64,000 nucleotides of DNA from Celeribacter indicus (GTDB taxonomy: Bacteria > Pseudomonadota > Alphaproteobacteria > Rhodobacterales > Rhodobacteraceae): NCBI RefSeq assembly GCF_000819565.1, contig NZ_CP004393.1, forward strand, positions 1,302,001 to 1,366,000, written 5' to 3'. This document shows positions 54,877 through 63,883 of this stretch, piece after piece (the stretch's first letter is position 1; each line of letters starts with the position of its first letter). A model generated the notes under the pieces. It made no database searches. It had not been told where the DNA came from and worked only from the letters and a program-made list of their open reading frames with translations. Both the position numbers and the translations under genes were made by a program.

Positions 54877-55392
54877 ATGACGACGAAGACGAGGCACGCG
54901 CGGGGCGCGCGGGCCGGGCATGTCCGTGTGCTGCTCTGGGCGGTGGCCTGTGCGGTCCTTGCGCTGGCGCCGGGGCCGTCGGGGCGGAGCTGGGCGGCGC
55001 AGCCGGGATCGGTGACGCCGGGGGCGACCATCGTCATCGGCAACGACCGGGGCGGCAGCGTGCGGGCCCGCGTCGGGGAGATCCAGCAGATCATGCGCCT
55101 CGGTCAGAGGGTGGAGATCCGCGGCCGGCGCTGCATGTCGAGCTGCACGATGTTCCTCGGGCTCAGGGACCTCTGCGTCTCGCCGCGCACCGTCTTCACC
55201 TTTCACGGCCCCTCCTATTACGGCCGGACGCTCAGCCCCGCCGAGTTCGAAAGCTGGTCGCGGGTGATCGCCGCGCATTACCCAGAACCGCTTCGCAGCT
55301 GGTACCTGAGCACGGGGCGGACGCGGATCTGGAACGGCTACGAGATGAGCGGTGCCGAGCTTGCCCGCTACGGTATCGCGCTCTGCCGCTGA
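54877..55392 (+). CDS. secreted ClpP/crotonase-like hypothetical protein
   Basis: This 171-residue protein has a positively charged N-terminus and a hydrophobic signal segment (VLLWAVACAVLALAPGPSG). The mature part holds EIRGRRCMSSCTMFLGLRDL and CVSPRTVFTFHGPSYYG. This spacing, a Cys-x-Ser-x-Cys-Thr turn followed by a second Cys-x-Pro and F-H, recurs in periplasmic alphaproteobacterial proteins with a ClpP/crotonase-like fold. The Ser/Cys turn sits where ClpP has its nucleophile. Protease activity is not established. The three cysteines could form disulfides. It is followed by ugd after 209 bp. Confidence 0.65.
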   Translation: MTTKTRHARGARAGHVRVLLWAVACAVLALAPGPSGRSWAAQPGSVTPGATIVIGNDRGGSVRARVGEIQQIMRLGQRVEIRGRRCMSSCTMFLGLRDLCVSPRTVFTFHGPSYYGRTLSPAEFESWSRVIAAHYPEPLRSWYLSTGRTRIWNGYEMSGAELARYGIALCR

Positions 55393-55601
55393 CCCGGCGG
55401 TGCGGCGGCGGGCGCATTTGCCTTTCGCCCCGGTGACTTGACATTCCGACCCGGATTTGTGCCATGTCGTGCAGCAGACACGCGGGCGGACGGAGCGCTC
55501 CCTGCGGCTTCCGCGCGCCCTGGCGGCGAAGACGGCGGCAGGCCGGGGCGTTGTCGCGATCCCGTGTCGCATGTGACGAGATCGCCAGGAAAGGAAATTC
55601 C

Positions 55602-56768
55602 ATGAAAATTGCCGTCGCAGGGATCGGTTACGTCGGCCTCTCCAATGCGGTGCTGTTGTCGCAGCATCACGAGGTCACCGCCGTGGATATCTCCGAGGAC
55701 AGGGTGGCGATGGTGAACGCGCGCCGCTCGCCGATCGTCGACCGCGAGCTCGAAGATTTCCTCGCCAGCCGCGACCTGAAGCTTTCCGCGACCTGCGACG
55801 GGCCGGCGGCCTACCGGGACGCGGATTTCGTCATCGTCGCGACGCCGACCAACTACGATCCGAAGTCGAACTATTTCGATACATCGTCCGTCGAGACGGT
55901 GATCCGTGCGGTGACTGCGGTGAACCCGACCGCGACCATCGTCATCAAGTCGACCATCCCCGTGGGCTATACCGACGAGGTGAATGCCGAACTCGGGATC
56001 GACCAGGTGATCTTCTCGCCGGAATTCCTGCGCGAGGGGCGCGCGCTCTACGACAACCTGCACCCGTCGCGGATCATCGTGGGCGAACGCTCAGAGCGGG
56101 CAAAGGTCTTCGCCGACCTGCTGCTCGAGGGTGCGGAGGAGACGGAGGTGCCCGTGCTCTTCACCGATGCGCGCGAGGCCGAGGCGATCAAGCTCTTCGC
56201 CAACACCTATCTCGCGATGCGCGTTGCCTTTTTCAACGAGCTCGACAGCTATGCGATGGCCGGCGGGATGGACAGCCGCCAGATCATCGAGGGCGTCTCC
56301 CTCGACCCGCGCATCGGCGGCCATTACAACAACCCCTCCTTCGGCTATGGCGGCTATTGCCTGCCGAAGGACACGAAGCAGCTCCTCGCCAATTACAGCC
56401 AGGTGCCGCAGAACCTGATCCGCGCCATCGTCGACGCCAACCGCACGCGCAAGGATTTCCTGTCCGACCGCATCCTGATGAAGGGGCCGAAGGTCGTCGG
56501 CATCTATCGCCTGGTGATGAAGGCCGGTTCGGACAATTTCCGGCAGTCCTCGGTCCAGGGGATCATGAAGCGGCTGAAGGCGAAGGGCGTCGAGGTGATC
56601 GTCTACGAGCCGGTGCTGGAGGAGGAGACCTTCTTCAATTCCCGTGTGATCCGGGATCTCGACTCGTTCAAGGCGGAGGCCGATCTCATCGTCGCCAACC
56701 GGATCACCGAGGATATCCGCGACGTGACCGACAAGGTCTTTACCCGTGACCTGTTCGGCGCCGATTGA
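55602..56768 (+). CDS. ugd: UDP-glucose 6-dehydrogenase (nucleotide sugar dehydrogenase)
   Basis: This 388-residue enzyme oxidises UDP-glucose to UDP-glucuronate. It begins [20 protein letters not shown] (NAD-binding Rossmann loop). The catalytic Cys is in [15 protein letters not shown], with [20 protein letters not shown] before it. The length matches short-form bacterial Ugd (E. coli type). A GGAAATTCC leader precedes ATG 55602. The next gene, an epimerase, follows after 11 bp and can use the product. Confidence 0.93.
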   Translation: MKIAVAGIGYVGLSNAVLLSQHHEVTAVDISEDRVAMVNARRSPIVDRELEDFLASRDLKLSATCDGPAAYRDADFVIVATPTNYDPKSNYFDTSSVETVIRAVTAVNPTATIVIKSTIPVGYTDEVNAELGIDQVIFSPEFLREGRALYDNLHPSRIIVGERSERAKVFADLLLEGAEETEVPVLFTDAREAEAIKLFANTYLAMRVAFFNELDSYAMAGGMDSRQIIEGVSLDPRIGGHYNNPSFGYGGYCLPKDTKQLLANYSQVPQNLIRAIVDANRTRKDFLSDRILMKGPKVVGIYRLVMKAGSDNFRQSSVQGIMKRLKAKGVEVIVYEPVLEEETFFNSRVIRDLDSFKAEADLIVANRITEDIRDVTDKVFTRDLFGAD

Positions 56769-56779
56769 GGAGACCCCCC

Positions 56780-57790
56780 ATGCCCACAGCCCTCGTGACC
56801 GGCGCCGCCGGCTTCATCGGATCCTTCGTCTGCCGCACCCTTCTGGAGGAGGGCTGGCGGGTGATCGGTCTCGACTGCCTGTCCGATTACTACGACGTGG
56901 CGCTGAAGGCGCGGCGGGAGGAGACGCTCGCGGCCTATGACGCCTACCGCTCCGTGCATGACAAGGTGGAGACGCCGGGTCTTCTGATGCGGCTCTTCGA
57001 GGAGGAAAAGCCCGATGTGGTGATCCACCTCGCCGCCCAGGCGGGGGTGCGCTACTCGATCGAGAACCCGCGCTCCTATCTCGAGAGCAATATCGTCGGC
57101 ACCTTCGAACTTCTCGAAGCCGCGCGCGCCCATCCGCCGCGCCACATGCTCCTGGCCTCCACCTCCTCGGCCTATGGCGCCAACGAGGCTATGCCCTACC
57201 GGGAGACCGACAAGGCGGATCACCAGATGTCGTTTTACGCGGCAACGAAGAAATCGACGGAGAGCATGGCGCACAGCTATGCCCATCTCTTCGATCTGCC
57301 GATCACGATGTTCCGCTTCTTCACCGTCTACGGTCCCTGGGGCCGGCCCGACATGGCGCTGTTCAAGTTCACGAAGGCGATCCTCGAGGGCAGGCCCATC
57401 GACGTCTACAACCACGGCGACATGAAGCGCGACTTCACCTATGTCGAGGATCTGGTCCACGCGATCCGCCTGCTGATCGACGCCGTGCCCCGGCGGCCGG
57501 AAGACGGCGTGGTGGAGGAGGGCGACAGCCTCTCGCCGGTCGCGCCCTTCCGCGTGGTCAATATCGGCAATTCGGACGCGGTCCAGCTCACCGATTTCAT
57601 CGCCGCGATCGAGACGGCGACGGGCCGGACGGCCGCGCGCAACCTCATGCCGATGCAGCCGGGCGACGTCCCCGCCACCTGGGCCGACGCGACGCTCCTG
57701 AAGCGCCTGACCGGCTACGCGCCGAAGACCTCCGTCCCCGAGGGCGTGGCGAAATTCGTCCGCTGGTATCGGCAGTATTACAACGCCTGA
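56780..57790 (+). CDS. NAD-dependent epimerase, UDP-glucuronate 4-epimerase type
   Basis: This 336-residue extended SDR enzyme has the NAD loop TGAAGFIGSFV and the catalytic YxxxK in MSFYAATKKSTESMAHSYAH. TVYGPWGRPDMALFKFTKAILEG is typical of LpsL/Cap1J UDP-glucuronate 4-epimerases, which make UDP-galacturonate. Coupling with ugd (11-bp gap) supports that substrate. GAGGAGACC overlaps the end of ugd as ribosome binding site. Together the pair would feed acidic LPS or exopolysaccharide synthesis. Confidence 0.9.
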   Translation: MPTALVTGAAGFIGSFVCRTLLEEGWRVIGLDCLSDYYDVALKARREETLAAYDAYRSVHDKVETPGLLMRLFEEEKPDVVIHLAAQAGVRYSIENPRSYLESNIVGTFELLEAARAHPPRHMLLASTSSAYGANEAMPYRETDKADHQMSFYAATKKSTESMAHSYAHLFDLPITMFRFFTVYGPWGRPDMALFKFTKAILEGRPIDVYNHGDMKRDFTYVEDLVHAIRLLIDAVPRRPEDGVVEEGDSLSPVAPFRVVNIGNSDAVQLTDFIAAIETATGRTAARNLMPMQPGDVPATWADATLLKRLTGYAPKTSVPEGVAKFVRWYRQYYNA

Positions 57791-57857
57791 CCGCCCACGC
57801 CCCGCCACCGCCTTTTAGCCCTTGTCTCCGCCGGATCGCTCCATTACACGGGTCGGC

Positions 57858-57947
57858 GGAGACGTGGCCGAGTGGTCGAAGGCGCTCCCCTGCTAAGGGA
57901 GTAGGCGGGAAACCGTCTCGAGGGTTCGAATCCCTTCGTCTCCGCCA
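57858..57947 (+). tRNA. tRNA-Ser (anticodon GCU)
   Basis: A 90-base tRNA with the acceptor stem GGAGACG (57858-57864) / CGTCTCC (57937-57943), discriminator G and encoded CCA (57945-57947). The anticodon loop CTGCTAA gives GCU in the stem TCCCC..GGGGA-like region, and a long variable arm (TAGGCGGGAAACCGTCTC) marks a class II serine tRNA. The T-loop GGTTCGAATCC is canonical. An integrase gene begins 147 bp downstream, so its 3' end is a likely integration site. Confidence 0.97.
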
Positions 57948-58093
57948 CCTTAATTTTAGGTGTGTTTTTTTATATTGTTTTAAAACAAAGTGTTGAGCCT
58001 ATACTTGCTCCGGATGCGAGCTCGGTCTTCTTGATTTGCTACCCATTCTGCTCCACATTTTGCTTCACAATGCGATATTGTGAGGGTGCAGAC

Positions 58094-59428
58094 ATGTCAA
58101 AACCTGTCTTGCGTGGAATGACTTGGTATCTCAAGCGTCGGGTGCCTAAACGCTATGAGACAGTCGAACCGCGATCTGTGGTATGGGCGAGCCTGAAAAC
58201 CGACTCCTACAGTATCGCTCTGCAGAAATCAGCGGGCGTATGGGCCTCCTACATTGAAGGATGGGAGGCATTGCTGGCCGGCCGGGACGGAAATGCGAAC
58301 GAAAAATTTCGAGCGGCGCAACAGTTGGCGGCCATTCGGGGATTTCAGTTTCTATCCGTCGATCAGGTGGAGCAATTACCTCTGGAGGATATCTTGCGGC
58401 GTGTTGAAGCGACGCGCGGAGCAGATGGCGCACCTGATGAAGTGGCGGCCGCCGCGCTGCTTGGGGTGGTTGAGGAACCAAAGCTGCGGTTGTCGGACCT
58501 CGTTGACCATGTTGAACAGCTCCCTGCCTATGATAACCGTTTCAAAAGTAGTGAGCAGATGCGCCTGTGGCGATCCCCTCGCTTGCGGGCAGTCAAAAAT
58601 CTGATCAAAGCTGTCGGCAAAGACTTGGCTGTAGTTGATGTTACGGGGTCCGAGGCTCGCAAACACAAGAGGTGGTGGCAAGCACGACGGGCCCAAGAAG
58701 GACAGTCTGCAGAAACAGCCAATAAGGATTTCGCCAACATGGCCGGCATGCTGGCTCGCTTCTACGAAGAACTCGAATATGAGGATCCGCCGCGCCCCTA
58801 TGCGAGAATTTCCATTCGTGATCGCCATCAAGAACCTGAGCAAAAACGCGAAGTGCCCGTGGATTGGATCGTTGAACACTGGTTTGCCCCCGATGCGCTC
58901 AGCGGATTGAACGATGAAGCCCGAGATATTTTGTTGATTTCCATCGAGACAGGGTGCCGCCAGAACGAGATCTATAATCTGCCTGCATCTGCCATCCGCC
59001 TTGAAGGTCCTATCCCGCATTTGCACATCGCACATGAAGAATCTGAGAACCCGGAAGAGCGCCGCGAGGTCAAAAACTTGCCATCGCATCGGGAAGTTCC
59101 ACTTGTAGGAGTTGCCTTGGCTGCAGCTAAAAGACACCCGGAGGGCTTCCCGAGGTACCGAAACAAGAGCAGCTATAGCGCGTCGGTTAATAAATACCTG
59201 CGAAACAACGGGCTGTTGCCTGAAGGGGTCACCATCGGTGGAACGCGTCATAGTTGGGAGGGCCGTATGAAGCGCGCAGGTTATGAAATGGATGATCGCG
59301 GCGAACTGATGGGGCATTCACTCAGGTCGCGCCGTGGGCGCGAGGTCTATGGGGATGGAATGACGTTGTCCGACCGCCTTCAGATCGCGCAAGAAATCAT
59401 GCTGCCCGTCCCTGCGCACCTGAAGTAA
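58094..59428 (+). CDS. tyrosine-type site-specific integrase
   Basis: About 444 residues from ATG 58094 (MSKPVLRGMTWYLKRRVPKRY), an N-terminus typical of Rhodobacterales tRNA-targeting integrases. The catalytic domain shows Arg in SIETGCRQNEIYNL, GTRHSWEGRMKRAG as box II, MGHSLRSRRG with the third-box His, and nucleophile Tyr in REVYGDGMT. The box II position usually held by His (HxxR) is Gly here. The gene is clearly AT-richer than its left neighbours. Location right after tRNA-Ser indicates it drives insertion of a genomic island extending to the right. Confidence 0.9.
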   Translation: MSKPVLRGMTWYLKRRVPKRYETVEPRSVVWASLKTDSYSIALQKSAGVWASYIEGWEALLAGRDGNANEKFRAAQQLAAIRGFQFLSVDQVEQLPLEDILRRVEATRGADGAPDEVAAAALLGVVEEPKLRLSDLVDHVEQLPAYDNRFKSSEQMRLWRSPRLRAVKNLIKAVGKDLAVVDVTGSEARKHKRWWQARRAQEGQSAETANKDFANMAGMLARFYEELEYEDPPRPYARISIRDRHQEPEQKREVPVDWIVEHWFAPDALSGLNDEARDILLISIETGCRQNEIYNLPASAIRLEGPIPHLHIAHEESENPEERREVKNLPSHREVPLVGVALAAAKRHPEGFPRYRNKSSYSASVNKYLRNNGLLPEGVTIGGTRHSWEGRMKRAGYEMDDRGELMGHSLRSRRGREVYGDGMTLSDRLQIAQEIMLPVPAHLK

Positions 59429-60133
59429 GGCCATCCAGAAGGGGAGCGGTGACAGCTATTGCGGCGTGGTGCTGAATGCACTGATCCTGGAGGGACAACC
59501 TGACAAGCGGCCTTCAGAGAGCGGTATTTCTTTCTTCCACTGGCAGCCTGACCTCGGAGGGGCGCTTGGAGTGTTGGCCTATTGTTTTCTGGTTGCAATC
59601 CACCGCTATTTCGCGGGTGTCTCCTCTCTCTAGCAAGACCGCTGTCATCGTACATTCAGCCATTTCATTTGCTCCAAAGGAGTCCAGACCAATCAGTCGG
59701 AGCATTAATTTCGTCGTGCCGGTCACGCGTGACAACGAAATGAGAATGGCTTCATCCGCCGCGCAACGCGTAAACAGAATTCAGCGAAAGAAAAGATCGG
59801 GATCATTCTGGGTGGATGAAGGGTGAAGACAGTATAGCTGAGCGTTGCTGGCGTCCTGAACTGCGTCTCGACCGCGCACTCGCGCATATAACTGCTGATG
59901 GTGTTGCGAGATAGCCCCGTGCGTCAGGATATCTCTCGAATTGGCATTTTATCGAGCAATGCCCTGCGTTGAATGGCACCCATATCTCCCAGACCTAAAG
60001 CGTCTGGGCAACATGTTTACATGGGGCAATTCGCACCGAAAAGCTATGGGGCCTACTGGCTCCTTCTCGGCGGAAGCTAACACCTTAGAAGCCAATAGGG
60101 CGGGGTGGTTGAAGATATGCCCAAGAATGTTTC
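59429..60133. other. AT-richer stretch without intact genes behind the integrase
   Basis: This roughly 700-bp stretch has no convincing complete gene. A minus-strand frame of 73 codons at 59514-59735 has no ribosome binding site or recognisable domain. The only recognisable piece is a transposase-like helix-turn-helix fragment at 59828-59947. The region is best read as decayed mobile DNA between the integrase and the sugar transporter operon. Confidence 0.6.
59828..59947 (-). pseudogene. fragment of an IS21-type (IstA-like) transposase with an internal stop
   Basis: On the minus strand this encodes MPIREIS, a TGA stop, then RTGLSRNTISSYMRECAVET and further residues QFRTPATLSY. The pattern IREISRRTGLSRNTI is the N-terminal helix-turn-helix of IstA-like transposases. 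The stop codon, the lack of the DDE part and the lack of IstB show it is a remnant. The short length makes the family call tentative. Confidence 0.4.
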
Positions 60134-60165
60134 TTGACAGTCGATATTATATAAATAACATTTAT
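60134..60165 (+). promoter_or_regulatory. promoter with overlapping operator-like palindrome for the sugar ABC operon
   Basis: A perfect -35 box TTGACA (60134-60139) is followed after 16 bp by TAACAT (60156-60161). The palindrome ATAAAT-AAC-ATTTAT (60151-60165) covers the -10 box, a good position for a repressor. The binding-protein gene starts 150 bp downstream. No regulator gene is present in the window. Confidence 0.5.
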
Positions 60166-60314
60166 GAAATAAATAACACTCAAAGACTCGCGCTGGGGAG
60201 AGGAGCCCTGGCGAGAGGCGCGCATATCCGGCGCGTGTTTGGAGTTGGTTTCTCTGGAGGAGAGGGGCCGGAAATTGAGCATGCATGGAGGCATGCTCGC
60301 AATGGGAGGAAACT

Positions 60315-61295
60315 ATGAGAAAACTTATGCGCGGTCTTTCGGCCGCAGCCTGTGGTATCGTGTTTAGCACAACGTTGGGCGCAACAAGCGTATCGGCCCA
60401 GAGCGCCGTGCCTGAGATCAAGGACGAATATCGTTTCGTGATGATCCCAATCCTTGCGCAGGCCTGGTTCGACATCGTTCATGACGCGGCGGCGGATTCG
60501 GCGGAGCAGCTGAGCGCCCAGCTCGGGACCACGATCACCATCGATTACCAAGCCCCGGCGCAGGCCGATCTGGTCGAACAAAACACGCTTTTGGAGCGCG
60601 CCATTGCGACGAAACCCGACGGCATCGCCATCGACGCCATTGACGTAAATGCCAGCATGCCGATCCTTAACGAAGCTCGCGATCGCGGCATACCGGTCGT
60701 GCTTTTTGTCTCGACCGCTCCGCAGGGCTCGCAATTCACCTATATCTCCAATGATTTCTACGATCAGGGGCGGATTTTGGGCGAAGAACTTTTGAAGCGC
60801 ATCGACAACAAGGGCAAGATCGCGATCCTGCACGGTGTGCCGACCAACTCCGCCCATGCGGACCGTTACAAGGCGTTGACGGACCTGTTCGCGCAATACC
60901 CGGATGTCGAGATTGTCGATGAAGGCTTCGATTATGACGATGTGCAAAAGGCGCAGACAGAAGCCTCGCGCATGTTGGCGGCCAATGCCGATCTCGATGC
61001 TATTGCCGTTGTGGATGCCGCCGGTCCCGTTGGTGTGGGGCTCGCACTGCGCGAAGCGGGGCGTGTCGGTGAGGTGCAGTTCGTCGGCATCGACGATGTG
61101 CCGCAGCTCCAGGAACTGATGCGCGACGGGGTGCTCGATCTTTCGATTGCCACGCGCCCGCGCATGATCGGCGAATGGTCCACAGTGGCCCTGATGCTTC
61201 AGAATATGGGGGTGGAAACGCCGTCCTGGATCGACACGGGCATCGGCTACATGACACCTGACATGGTGGCCGAGGGCAATATCGACGGCTTCTAA
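60315..61295 (+). CDS. sugar ABC transporter, periplasmic substrate-binding protein
   Basis: This 326-residue protein has a signal peptide (LMRGLSAAACGIVFSTTLGATSVSAQ) and the type I periplasmic binding protein fold (RbsB-like): FVMIPILAQAWFDIVHDAA, PDGIAIDAIDVNASMPILNEARDRGIPVVLFVS, and FVGIDDVPQLQELMRDG. It would deliver a sugar or polyol to the permease below. GGGAGGA lies 4 bases before ATG 60315. The operon order binding protein, ATPase, permease is standard for this family. The ligand cannot be deduced. Confidence 0.9.
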   Translation: MRKLMRGLSAAACGIVFSTTLGATSVSAQSAVPEIKDEYRFVMIPILAQAWFDIVHDAAADSAEQLSAQLGTTITIDYQAPAQADLVEQNTLLERAIATKPDGIAIDAIDVNASMPILNEARDRGIPVVLFVSTAPQGSQFTYISNDFYDQGRILGEELLKRIDNKGKIAILHGVPTNSAHADRYKALTDLFAQYPDVEIVDEGFDYDDVQKAQTEASRMLAANADLDAIAVVDAAGPVGVGLALREAGRVGEVQFVGIDDVPQLQELMRDGVLDLSIATRPRMIGEWSTVALMLQNMGVETPSWIDTGIGYMTPDMVAEGNIDGF

Positions 61296-61374
61296 GAGCC
61301 GGTTTCAGAACATCGGCCGGGCGCATCCTATGATGCCCCGGCTTCACTCTCAGGCCAATCTAAGGGAGACCGAT

Positions 61375-62871
61375 ATGAGTCTTTTGGAAGCCCGTGGTAT
61401 CACCAAACGCTTTCCCGGCGTGATCGCGCTGGATGCGGTGGATTTGCGGTTCGAACGTGGCGAAGTGCATTGCATTGTGGGTGAAAACGGTGCGGGGAAA
61501 AGTACGCTGGTCAAGGTGTTAACTGGTATCTACCGCCCCGACGAGGGCGATTTGCACTACGATGGCGAGACACCTCCGGCGATCGGCTATGTGCCGCAGG
61601 AGTTGAACCTCTTCGACAATATGACGGTTGCGGAAAACATGTTCCTGCCGCTGGACAACGGTGCGCTGTTTCAGCGCAAGGCGCTTGAGGCGGCGGCGCG
61701 ACCTTTCCTCGATGATCTGAAGATGACCTGTGCGCCGGAAGATCTGGTGCGCGACATTTCGGTGGCCGAAAAGCAGCTTTTGCAAATCGCCCGCGCGCTG
61801 GCGAGCCGCCGATCCGATATTCTCATCCTTGATGAACCGACCGCTTCCTTGACGGCGACGGAAATCGAACGGCTCTTTGCGATTGTCGAAGAGTTGCAGG
61901 CACGCGGTACGGCGATTGTGTTTATCACCCACCGGCTCGACGAAGTGATGAGGCTGCATTCCGTGGTCTCCGTGCTTCGCAACGGCTGTGTGGTCGGAAA
62001 TTCCGATGGCGAGGATGTCTCCGAGGCCTGGATTGTTTCCAAGATGACCGGCAAGGAGATGGATTTGAGCACGCTTTATCGTCCGCGCACGCCGCGTGGT
62101 GATCGTGTGTTCCGGGTCGAGGGACTGTCTGGCCCTGGCTTCGAAGAGATTTCTTTCGATCTTTACGCCGGTGAGGTCCTCGGTTTTGCGGGTCTGGTGG
62201 GCGCTGGGCGCTCCGAGGTTCTGCAAACACTCTTTGGGATGCGCAAGCCGACGGCGGGGCAGGCTTGGTTCGACGATGAGCCATGGGTGTTCAACAAGCC
62301 GGCCCGCGCGATTTCCAAAGGGGTGATGTATCTTTCGGAGGAACGTAAGGCGCATGGGATTTTCCCGCATATGTCTGTGCGTCAAAACGTCGGAGCAGGT
62401 CTGTTACGTGACGTGGCGCATCTGGGCGTGGTGTCAAACGCGCGTGAGGCAGAGGCCTCTGCCAAGATCATCGGCGACTATCGGGTCAAGACTGCCTCAT
62501 CCGAGACAAAAATCATGAACCTCAGCGGTGGTAATCAGCAAAAGGTGCTGATCGGGCGCGGTCTTATGGCCAATCCGCGGGTGATGATTTTCGACGAACC
62601 GACGCGCGGCATCGACGTCAATGCCAAGGACGAAATTTACCGCCTGATGCAACAGGTCGCTGAGGATCAACAAATCGCCGTGGTGCTGATCTCCTCGGAA
62701 ATCGAAGAGCTTTTGAAGTGCAGCAACCGGGTTTTGAGCCTCTATGACGGACGGATCAATGCGGAGATCGCAGGGGAGGAACTGAGCGAAGAACGCTTGC
62801 TGTCCTCGATTATCAACACGGGCGGCGCTTCTGATGCGACGGCCGCAAACAGGGAGGGTGCCCATGTCTGA
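61375..62871 (+). CDS. sugar ABC transporter, double ATP-binding protein (RbsA/MglA type)
   Basis: This 498-residue protein has two ABC modules. The first has Walker A GENGAGKSTLVKVL, a degenerate signature (ISVAEKQLLQIARAL) and DILILDEPTASL. The second has VGAGRSEVL in place of Walker A, the signature LSGGNQQKVLIGRGL and VMIFDEPTRGIDV. Such asymmetric sites are normal for monosaccharide importers of this class. Its end overlaps the start of the permease gene by 8 bases, so translation is coupled. The start ATG 61375 has AAGGGAGA upstream. Confidence 0.94.
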   Translation: MSLLEARGITKRFPGVIALDAVDLRFERGEVHCIVGENGAGKSTLVKVLTGIYRPDEGDLHYDGETPPAIGYVPQELNLFDNMTVAENMFLPLDNGALFQRKALEAAARPFLDDLKMTCAPEDLVRDISVAEKQLLQIARALASRRSDILILDEPTASLTATEIERLFAIVEELQARGTAIVFITHRLDEVMRLHSVVSVLRNGCVVGNSDGEDVSEAWIVSKMTGKEMDLSTLYRPRTPRGDRVFRVEGLSGPGFEEISFDLYAGEVLGFAGLVGAGRSEVLQTLFGMRKPTAGQAWFDDEPWVFNKPARAISKGVMYLSEERKAHGIFPHMSVRQNVGAGLLRDVAHLGVVSNAREAEASAKIIGDYRVKTASSETKIMNLSGGNQQKVLIGRGLMANPRVMIFDEPTRGIDVNAKDEIYRLMQQVAEDQQIAVVLISSEIEELLKCSNRVLSLYDGRINAEIAGEELSEERLLSSIINTGGASDATAANREGAHV

Positions 62872-63844
62872 CGGGCTGGTGAACATGACGCAGAGACGAG
62901 GTTTCAATCTGAAAGGCGGCGGTCAAATCGTCGGGGTTCTGATCGCTTTTGTGGTGATATGCGTGGTCGCGTCCCTGGTCGCGCCGCAATTCCTGACAAG
63001 CTACAACATGACGATCATTTCCCGCGATCTCGCTTTTATCGGCATCGTGGCCATCGCGCAGGGTATGTTGCTTTTGCTCGGGGACATTGACGTCTCCATC
63101 GGCGCAATCGCAGGGCTGTGCGGCATCGTTTGTACCAAGCTTCTGGTCGATGCGCAGCTCGATCCGGCGCTCGCCATTTCGGCGGGGTTGGCGGTCGGGG
63201 CCATTGCCGGCGCAGTGAATGGCACGATCATCACCATGTTCAACCTGAACTCACTGGTGGTGACCATCGGCATGCTCAGTGTCTATTCGGGTCTCAATCT
63301 CTGGATCACCAAGGGCCGCACCATCGTGGGCCTGCCGAAAGAGGTGACGGTTCTGGGCGGCGGCACGCTCATGGGGGTGCCGCCGCCGGTCTATATCATG
63401 GCGGGGGTGTTTCTCGTGATCCTGTTCCTAACCACGAAAACGGTCTACGGGCGCCGCCTTTATGCCGTGGGCAATAGTCGCGAGGCCGCCAAGATCATCG
63501 GCATCCACGAACAACGTGTCCGCATTACCGCCTATGCCGTGGCGGGCGCATTGGCCGGGCTGGCGGGGATGCTTTTGTGCTTCCGCCTTGTGTCGGCGCA
63601 GGCCTCGATGGGGCAATCCTGGCTTTTGCCGTCGATTGCCGCGCCTGTCATCGGCGGGATCGCCACCACGGGCGGCATCGGCACGATCTGGGGCGCTCTT
63701 CTGGGCGCGGCCATCATCGCGGTGATCGGCAATGTGATCGTGCTGGGCGGTGTCGACGTTTACCTGCAACAGGTGGTTACGGGTGCGATCGTGGTGATCG
63801 CCGTCGCTCTCGACGCCATCACACGCAAAATGGGCCGGGGGTAA
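62864..63844 (+). CDS. sugar ABC transporter, permease (RbsC type)
   Basis: This 326-residue membrane protein has about eight to ten spans. The RbsC-like signature GIVAIAQGMLLLLGDIDVSIG lies in the first third, and GRRLYAVGNSREAAKIIGI marks the cytoplasmic loop that contacts the ATPase. The C-terminal part has APVIGGIATTGGIGTIWGALLG. It overlaps the ATPase gene by 8 bases, with GGGAGGG as ribosome binding site. It forms the membrane channel of the importer. Confidence 0.94.
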   Translation: MSDGLVNMTQRRGFNLKGGGQIVGVLIAFVVICVVASLVAPQFLTSYNMTIISRDLAFIGIVAIAQGMLLLLGDIDVSIGAIAGLCGIVCTKLLVDAQLDPALAISAGLAVGAIAGAVNGTIITMFNLNSLVVTIGMLSVYSGLNLWITKGRTIVGLPKEVTVLGGGTLMGVPPPVYIMAGVFLVILFLTTKTVYGRRLYAVGNSREAAKIIGIHEQRVRITAYAVAGALAGLAGMLLCFRLVSAQASMGQSWLLPSIAAPVIGGIATTGGIGTIWGALLGAAIIAVIGNVIVLGGVDVYLQQVVTGAIVVIAVALDAITRKMGRG

Positions 63845-63883
63845 TCCCCCGCCCGCAAATTCATTCCAAAGGAGGAGATAGGA

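Noticed and set aside
57925..57947. A matching right attachment repeat inside the window
   Set aside because: No second copy of the tRNA-Ser 3' end was seen between 58 and 64 kb, so only the left side of the island can be placed.
59941..60318. A plus-strand 125-codon frame before the binding-protein gene
   Set aside because: It spans the predicted promoter and palindrome, has no ribosome binding site and no recognisable domain.
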